Notes under the pieces: generated by a model
The model's database searches: none
Seen by the model: only the letters and a program-made list of their open reading frames with translations
Told to the model about the DNA's origin: nothing
In this document: piece by piece, positions 6,857 to 10,272 of the stretch
How the letters are laid out: every line of letters begins with the position of its first letter
How positions within the stretch are numbered: position 1 is the stretch's first letter
Made by a program: the position numbers and the translations under genes
Source of the DNA: Lysobacteraceae bacterium
GTDB lineage: Bacteria > Pseudomonadota > Gammaproteobacteria > Xanthomonadales > Wenzhouxiangellaceae
Assembly: GCA_020201235.1 (NCBI GenBank)
Contig: JAIVHD010000234.1
Location: 1 to 10,272 of the forward strand
Length of the DNA: 10,272 nt
Reading direction: 5' to 3'

Positions 6857-6934
6857 CGATACAATAGGCCGTCCCGGCCCGAGTCATCCGACGCGGGCTC
6901 CGGGCTGCCGAATACTGAACCCGGGAATCCAACC

Positions 6935-8653
6935 ATGCTGCGCTCGCTTGCCATCCGTAACTTCACAATCATCGATGAACTGGAGCTGGATTTTTCGCCG
7001 GGTTTTTCTGCCATCACAGGCGAAACGGGCGCTGGCAAGTCGATCCTGATCGACGCGCTGGCGCAATTGCTGGGCGACCGCGCCGATGCCGGGCTGGTCG
7101 CCGAGGGCAGCAAGCGCGCAGATCTTGGCGCACGTTTCGAGCTCGGCCCGGGCCACCCGGCCAGGCAATGGCTGATCGAGCAGGCGCTCGACGACGATGA
7201 TGTCGACCCGAGCCGCGACGACGCAACGGTCAGCACCTTGCTGCTGCGCCGGGTACTGCCGGCCGATGGTGCCTCCAGGGCCTGGATCAACGGTCAGCCG
7301 GCGACCATCGGCCAGTTGCGCGAAATCGGCGTGCGGCTGGTCGAAATTCACGGTCAGCACGAACACCAGCGTCTGACCGGCCCGGCCTTCCAACGCGAAT
7401 GGCTCGATCGAAAGGTCGATCGGGCCTTGCTGGAACAGATCGCCGGCGCAACCGAGCGCCATGACGAGGCCGCGCGCGCGCTCGCTGAAGTCGCCGCCCG
7501 AGCCGGCGATGCACGCGACCACGAGTTGCTGCGCTTTCAACTTGAAGAACTCGACAAGCTGGCGCTGGAAGACGACGAATTCGAACAACTCGAGCGCGAT
7601 CATCGACGGCTGGCCTCGATGGAAGAGCTTGAACTGGGCTACGCGCGCGCACTTGAGGCGCTGGATGGGTCGCAAAGCGACGGCGCGGCCATTCTCATCC
7701 ACCGGGCCACACAATCACTTGCGCCGCTGGTCAGTCGCGAGCCGGACCTGTCCGAATTGATCGACATGCTGGCGACCGCGCGGGTCAACCTTGAAGAGGC
7801 CGCCAGTTCGCTGGAACGCTTGAACGAATCGCTGGAGCGCGAGCCGGCCCAATTCGATCAGGTCGAACGTCGGCTGTCGCGGGCCATCGAGTTGGCCCGC
7901 AAGCACCATGTCGAGGCGTCCGGCTTGCCGAATTTCCATGCCCAGCTAAGGCAGCAGATCGAGCGGATCGGCCATTTCGAAGCCGACCGTACCGAAGCCG
8001 AACAACGGCTGGCCCAAGCCGAAAGCCAGTGGAGAGAACGGGCAAAAGCGCTGAACAAGGCTCGCCGGAAAGCCGCAGAGGCCTTGACAGGCCAGGTTGA
8101 AAACGCGCTCGGCGCGCTGGGCATGAGCGAGGCCGGCATTCGCGTACTGATCGAGCACGACGACCGGGCGGCGGTATCCCGTCACGGCGCCGACCGCATC
8201 GAAATTCTTTTTTCGGCCAACCCGGGCCAATCACCAAAACCGCTCAAGCGGGTCGCATCGGGTGGCGAGCTTTCGCGCCTGAGTCTGGCCCTGATCATCG
8301 CCTCGTCCGAATCCAGCTCGGGCCTGGTCCGGATCTTCGACGAAATCGACGCCGGCGTCGGCGGCGAGACCGCACACGCCGTCGGGCGCTTTCTAAAAAA
8401 AGCCAGCGAAGGTGGCCAGGCCCTGTGCGTTACGCACCTGGCCCAGGTGGCGGCACGCGCCGATGCCCAAGTGGCCGTGCGCAAGCACCCCGGACGCGGC
8501 CACACGCGCATCGATGCACAATCGCTTTCGGGCCATCAGCGCGTTAGCGAACTGGCCAGAATGCTGGGCTCATCGGATTCGGAAGAAGGCCTGCAACACG
8601 CCAGCGCACTCCTTGCCAGGCGCGATGAGGGCGCGAACCCCAACGATGTATAA
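6935..8653 (+). CDS. recN: DNA repair protein RecN
   Basis: RecN is an SMC-like ATPase acting early in recombinational repair of double-strand breaks. From ATG 6935 (M-L-R-S-L-A-I-R-N-F) it has 572 residues (E. coli 553). Walker A is G29-E-T-G-A-G-K-S36; a long coiled-coil middle, rich in E/R/A/L, spans about 150-380 with the short central turn typical of RecN. The ABC signature S442-G-G-E-L-S-R-L-S and Walker B I-F-D469-E470-I-D-A-G-V-G-G follow, then the C-V-T-H-L-A-Q switch region. The frame is open 63 codons upstream, but only from M-L-R-S does it match the family; the Shine-Dalgarno (gggaa) is weak. A TACAAT at 6860-6865 could be its -10, with no good -35. No LexA-type CTG-N10-CAG box is evident, so SOS control cannot be claimed. 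Divergent from grpE, convergent with fur. Confidence 0.97.
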   Translation: MLRSLAIRNFTIIDELELDFSPGFSAITGETGAGKSILIDALAQLLGDRADAGLVAEGSKRADLGARFELGPGHPARQWLIEQALDDDDVDPSRDDATVSTLLLRRVLPADGASRAWINGQPATIGQLREIGVRLVEIHGQHEHQRLTGPAFQREWLDRKVDRALLEQIAGATERHDEAARALAEVAARAGDARDHELLRFQLEELDKLALEDDEFEQLERDHRRLASMEELELGYARALEALDGSQSDGAAILIHRATQSLAPLVSREPDLSELIDMLATARVNLEEAASSLERLNESLEREPAQFDQVERRLSRAIELARKHHVEASGLPNFHAQLRQQIERIGHFEADRTEAEQRLAQAESQWRERAKALNKARRKAAEALTGQVENALGALGMSEAGIRVLIEHDDRAAVSRHGADRIEILFSANPGQSPKPLKRVASGGELSRLSLALIIASSESSSGLVRIFDEIDAGVGGETAHAVGRFLKKASEGGQALCVTHLAQVAARADAQVAVRKHPGRGHTRIDAQSLSGHQRVSELARMLGSSDSEEGLQHASALLARRDEGANPNDV

Positions 8654-8865
8654 ATTTTTCTGATTATTTACGTTACTCAGCCATCGCTAAAAAGCGCTCC
8701 ACAGATTACCCAAAGTTTCGCAGATTATTGAATTTAAATTGTTATTTGGGCCCATAGAGCGCCGCTACCGCGGTTCCTGACCAGCACGTTGCGTGGTGAT
8801 TGTGACACCCGGGCCAAACGGTTTGCCCCCTGACAATGAAGCAGTCTGATGCAACGGCGGGGTTT
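8654..8865. other. AT-rich convergent spacer between recN and fur
   Basis: The first 100 bases (about 8650-8750) are clearly AT-richer than anything else in the window (taaatttttctgattattta, aatttaaattgttattt). No gene or strong terminator stem is seen. Small inverted repeats exist: cgct-aaaa-agcg near 8690, and caaac-g-gtttg at 8815-8825 extended by ggg/ccc. It may simply hold the recN and fur 3' ends. Confidence 0.4.
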
Positions 8866-9300
8866 TCAGTTTGCTTTTTTTTCGGCGCGCTGGACGTAGA
8901 GCACCAGCGAATGATCGATAATTTCATAGCCGTGCTTGGCCGCAATCTGCTCTTGCAGGCGCTCGATCTCGTCGTCGCAAAATTCAATCACCTCACCGGT
9001 TTCAAGATCGACCATATGGTCGTGGTGGCCGCCTTCGTCGAGTTCATAGCTTGCCTGCGGCGAACGCCCCGAGCCATCGTCGAACATGTGTTTCTGGACC
9101 AGACCGGCGTGCTCGAACTGATTAAGAACCCGATAGACGGTGGCCAGGCCAATGTCCTCACCCTGATCATTCAGAAGACGGTGGACGTCGTCGGCGGTCA
9201 CGTGCTTTTGCTTGGCGTTTTCGAGCAATTGCAGGATTCGCAATCGAGGCAGCGTCACTTTAAGGCCAGCCTTACGCAACTCGCGGGTTTCTTCGGACAT
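8866..9300 (-). CDS. fur: Ferric uptake regulator Fur
   Basis: Fur is the dimeric Fe(II)-dependent repressor of iron-uptake genes. The 144-residue protein has the N-terminal winged helix (about 1-70: L-R-K-A-G-L-K-V-T-L-P-R, then the recognition helix I-G-L-A-T-V-Y-R-V-L-N-Q-F) and the metal-binding C-domain with H92-H93-D94-H95, G-E-V-I-E-F (102-107) and I-A-A-K-H-G-Y (119-125). H33, H93 and H95 fit the regulatory metal site. The two C-x-x-C pairs that hold structural zinc in E. coli Fur are absent: the first is D98/T101 here, and the only Cys is C108. The loop before the HHDH motif (D-G-S-G-R-S-P-Q-A-S) is a few residues longer than in E. coli. ATG 9298-9300 overlaps, in opposite orientation, an ATG at 9299-9301. 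The fur-bamE (omlA) divergent pair is conserved in Pseudomonas and Xanthomonas. Confidence 0.98.
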   Translation of the reverse strand: MSEETRELRKAGLKVTLPRLRILQLLENAKQKHVTADDVHRLLNDQGEDIGLATVYRVLNQFEHAGLVQKHMFDDGSGRSPQASYELDEGGHHDHMVDLETGEVIEFCDDEIERLQEQIAAKHGYEIIDHSLVLYVQRAEKKAN

Positions 9301-9726
9301 GCGATTAACACCGATTCAACGGGCCGCCATTGTATCATTCCGACTGAATTCGAGCAGAACGTTCAGCAAGGCAATGTTCTCGAGCCCGATGACATGGAGC
9401 AGCTGGAGATCGGCATGACCAAGCGCCAGGTGATGGTGCTACTCGGGTCGCCGGCCATTCAAAGCCCGTTCCATTCCGACCGCTGGGATTACATCAACTC
9501 GTTCGCCAGGCGCGGCGGCAAAGCCGAACAACGCACCCTCACTGTCGAATTCCAAAACGACCAGGTCTCTGATTTCCATGGCAATTACCTCAAAGATGCA
9601 CGCATCGCGGGTGCCGAGATCGAGGAACTTGAAATCATCGACCCCAATACCAACCAGCCGGTACTTCCGCGACCCAAAGACGATAACAATCCGTTGCCCG
9701 ACAGCGACAACCCAGCCGGTAATTGA
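9301..9726 (+). CDS. bamE: Outer membrane assembly factor BamE (SmpA/OmlA); N-terminus missing or shifted
   Basis: BamE is a small outer-membrane lipoprotein of the BAM beta-barrel assembly complex. The core is clear: N-V-Q-Q-G-N-V-L, then the family motif I-G-M-T-K-R-Q-V-M-V-L-L-G-S-P, D-R-W-D-Y-I-N, and Q-R-T-L-T-V-E-F (codons from about 9349 to 9550), followed by a charged Pro/Asp-rich tail of about 45 residues. What is missing is the N-terminus. BamE needs a signal peptide and lipobox Cys just before the Q-G-N motif; here the frame reads A-I-N-T-D-S-T-G-R-H-C-I-I-P-T-E-F, with no hydrophobic stretch and no ATG, GTG or TTG between the fur start and the core. ATG 9299 (M-R-L-T-P-I-Q-R-A-A-I-V-S-F) looks like the beginning of a signal peptide but is in another frame. 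A deletion, frameshift or assembly error near 9299-9345 is likely. The start given is simply where the frame leaves fur. Confidence 0.8.
   Translation, partial: AINTDSTGRHCIIPTEFEQNVQQGNVLEPDDMEQLEIGMTKRQVMVLLGSPAIQSPFHSDRWDYINSFARRGGKAEQRTLTVEFQNDQVSDFHGNYLKDARIAGAEIEELEIIDPNTNQPVLPRPKDDNNPLPDSDNPAGN
9329..9337 (-). promoter_or_regulatory. Candidate extended -10 promoter for fur, inside the bamE 5' region
   Basis: On the minus strand TGATACAAT (9329-9337) fits an extended -10 (TGn followed by TATAAT-like TACAAT). No good TTGACA is found 16-18 bases upstream. Transcription would begin near 9322, leaving a leader of about 20 bases before the fur ATG. This is the only plausible promoter spot close to fur, and it would lie within the start region of bamE. 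Confidence 0.4.
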
Positions 9727-9741
9727 AGCGCTGATCGCAGT

Positions 9742-9765
9742 GAACCCGGCTTCGGGTTTATTTTT
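9742..9765 (+). terminator. Rho-independent terminator of bamE
   Basis: AACCCG (9743-9748), loop gctt, CGGGTT (9753-9758), followed by ttattttt. Classic stem plus T-tract 16 bases after the bamE stop codon. On the opposite strand no T-run follows, so it serves the plus strand only. Confidence 0.88.
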
Positions 9766-9833
9766 GAGCCGCACAAGTCCGAGTGCTGATGCCGGCCGCG
9801 TAAGTTCGATCGAGCGATCGATCGCAACAAGGC

Positions 9834-10145
9834 TCAGCGCGTTGTGCGGCCGGATCGCTCGGCTTCGGCCGCCAGACGACGCGCGGTTTTGGGATCGACC
9901 TCCAAAGGCCGGTAGATTTCAACCCGGTCGCCATTTCGAAGCGCATGGTCGGGCCGTTTCTTCTCGCCGAATACACCCAGCCGATCGGGCCTGATGTCAA
10001 GCTGCGGAAAGCGTTTGCCAAGCCCGGAAGCCTCGATGGCGTCGGAAACCGTTGCTCCGGCCTGGAGCTCGAGCCGCACGACGACCTGCAATTCCGGCCA
10101 CGCGATCGCGACCTCGACTTGCAGCGCCCCGGACTCAGCCGCCAT
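9834..10145 (-). CDS. rnfH: RnfH family protein (UPF0125, ubiquitin-like fold)
   Basis: This is a small protein of the RnfH/UPF0125 family, with a ubiquitin-like beta-grasp fold of unsettled function; in many proteobacteria it forms a two-gene unit with ratA. I choose ATG 10143-10145 (M-A-A-E-S-G-A-L-Q-V-E-V-A), giving 103 residues, close to E. coli RnfH (96); longer frames only read through ratA sequence. Hallmarks are V-E-V-A-I-A-W-P-E near the N-terminus, G-A-T-V-S-D-A-I-E-A-S-G-L, V-G/F-G-type strand residues, and the signature G-D-R-V-E-I-Y-R-P-L-x-x-D-P-K. Its start overlaps the ratA stop by 11 bases, so the two are probably translationally coupled. It converges with bamE. Confidence 0.95.
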   Translation of the reverse strand: MAAESGALQVEVAIAWPELQVVVRLELQAGATVSDAIEASGLGKRFPQLDIRPDRLGVFGEKKRPDHALRNGDRVEIYRPLEVDPKTARRLAAEAERSGRTTR

Positions 10146-10272
10146 GGCCCTGGCCCTGGTACAGCTGATCGGCGCGGCGGCAAAAATCGTTGACCATGCG
10201 ATTGGCCACCGACACAAAACCGCGGTTAAAGGCCGCGACCAGCACGGGGTTGTCGAAATCAAAGCCCAGCGT
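10135..10272 (-). CDS. ratA: RatA family toxin / START-domain protein, partial (C-terminal 45 residues)
   Basis: The minus-strand frame entering at the window edge encodes T-L-G-F-D-F-D-N-P-V-L-V-A-A-F-N-R-G-F, then A-N-R-M-V-N-D-F-C-R-R-A-D-Q-L-Y, ending at TGA 10135-10137. This matches the end of RatA (E. coli F-E-F-T-N-K-L-I-E-L-A-F-G-R-V-F-K-E-L-A-A-N-M-V-Q-A-F), a START/SRPBCC-fold protein of the PasT/RatA type, associated with 50S ribosome subunits and antibiotic tolerance in E. coli. Position next to rnfH supports the call. The 5' part lies outside the window. It was found by translating the edge by hand; it has no start here. Confidence 0.88.
   Translation of the reverse strand, partial: TLGFDFDNPVLVAAFNRGFVSVANRMVNDFCRRADQLYQGQGHGG

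Noticed and set aside
6746..6934. Upstream start for recN adding 63 residues
   Set aside because: This segment covers the grpE promoter and leader and has no RecN similarity; M-L-R-S-L-A-I-R-N-F is the standard RecN beginning.
8836..9300. Long upstream extension of the bamE frame through the fur gene
   Set aside because: It is antisense to certain fur codons, and the translation shows no signal peptide joined to the BamE core.
9814..9825. 12-bp palindrome gcgatcgatcgc beyond rnfH
   Set aside because: Short GATC-rich palindromes are common by chance; there is no T-run and no match to a known operator.

Overview
The window is a chromosomal segment of a GC-rich gammaproteobacterium. From dapB rightwards the order is dapB, dnaJ, dnaK, grpE, recN, fur, bamE, rnfH, ratA. 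This is the arrangement I know from Pseudomonas and relatives (dapB-dnaJ-dnaK-grpE | recN | fur | omlA/bamE | rnfH-ratA-smpB), so this is a conserved core neighbourhood, not an island. The DUF11/IPTL-type sorting-signal remnant and the Pseudomonas-like Fur point to a free-living, probably Xanthomonadales/Chromatiales-like lineage; that placement is inference.

Layout. At the left end (7-810, +) is an unrecognised lipoprotein with a Sel1-like repeat, convergent with dapB (877-1647, -). Between dapB and dnaJ lie about 970 bases with no intact gene. They hold a perfect 32-bp palindrome, a 5'-truncated DUF11/IPTL-CTERM surface-protein remnant on the minus strand, and, abutting it head to head near 2200, an opposite-strand reading frame with a membrane segment and a coiled coil but no start. 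Then follow dnaJ (2614-3759), dnaK (3921-5834) and grpE (6045-6728), all on the minus strand: the heat-shock chaperone machine. Sigma32-type promoters with the same 14-nt spacer can be read upstream of grpE and upstream of dnaK. A rho-independent terminator and a second large hairpin lie between dnaK and dnaJ, consistent with step-down expression of DnaJ relative to DnaK.

recN (6935-8653, +) diverges from grpE. recN and fur (8866-9300, -) converge across an AT-rich 212-base gap. bamE (to 9726, +) faces away from fur, but its usual lipoprotein signal peptide cannot be found, and the only nearby ATG is in another frame and overlaps the fur start codon. bamE ends in a clear terminator and converges with rnfH (9834-10145, -), which overlaps the 3' end of a partial ratA (10135-10272, -) running off the window.

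Functionally these are housekeeping genes: protein folding and heat shock (GrpE-DnaK-DnaJ), recombinational repair (RecN), iron regulation (Fur), outer-membrane assembly (BamE), lysine and peptidoglycan precursor synthesis (DapB), and the RatA/RnfH pair. I see no mobile element, CRISPR array, phage module, tRNA or rRNA, and no convincing undescribed system. The most unusual spots are the decayed dapB-dnaJ gap and the anomalous bamE 5' end.
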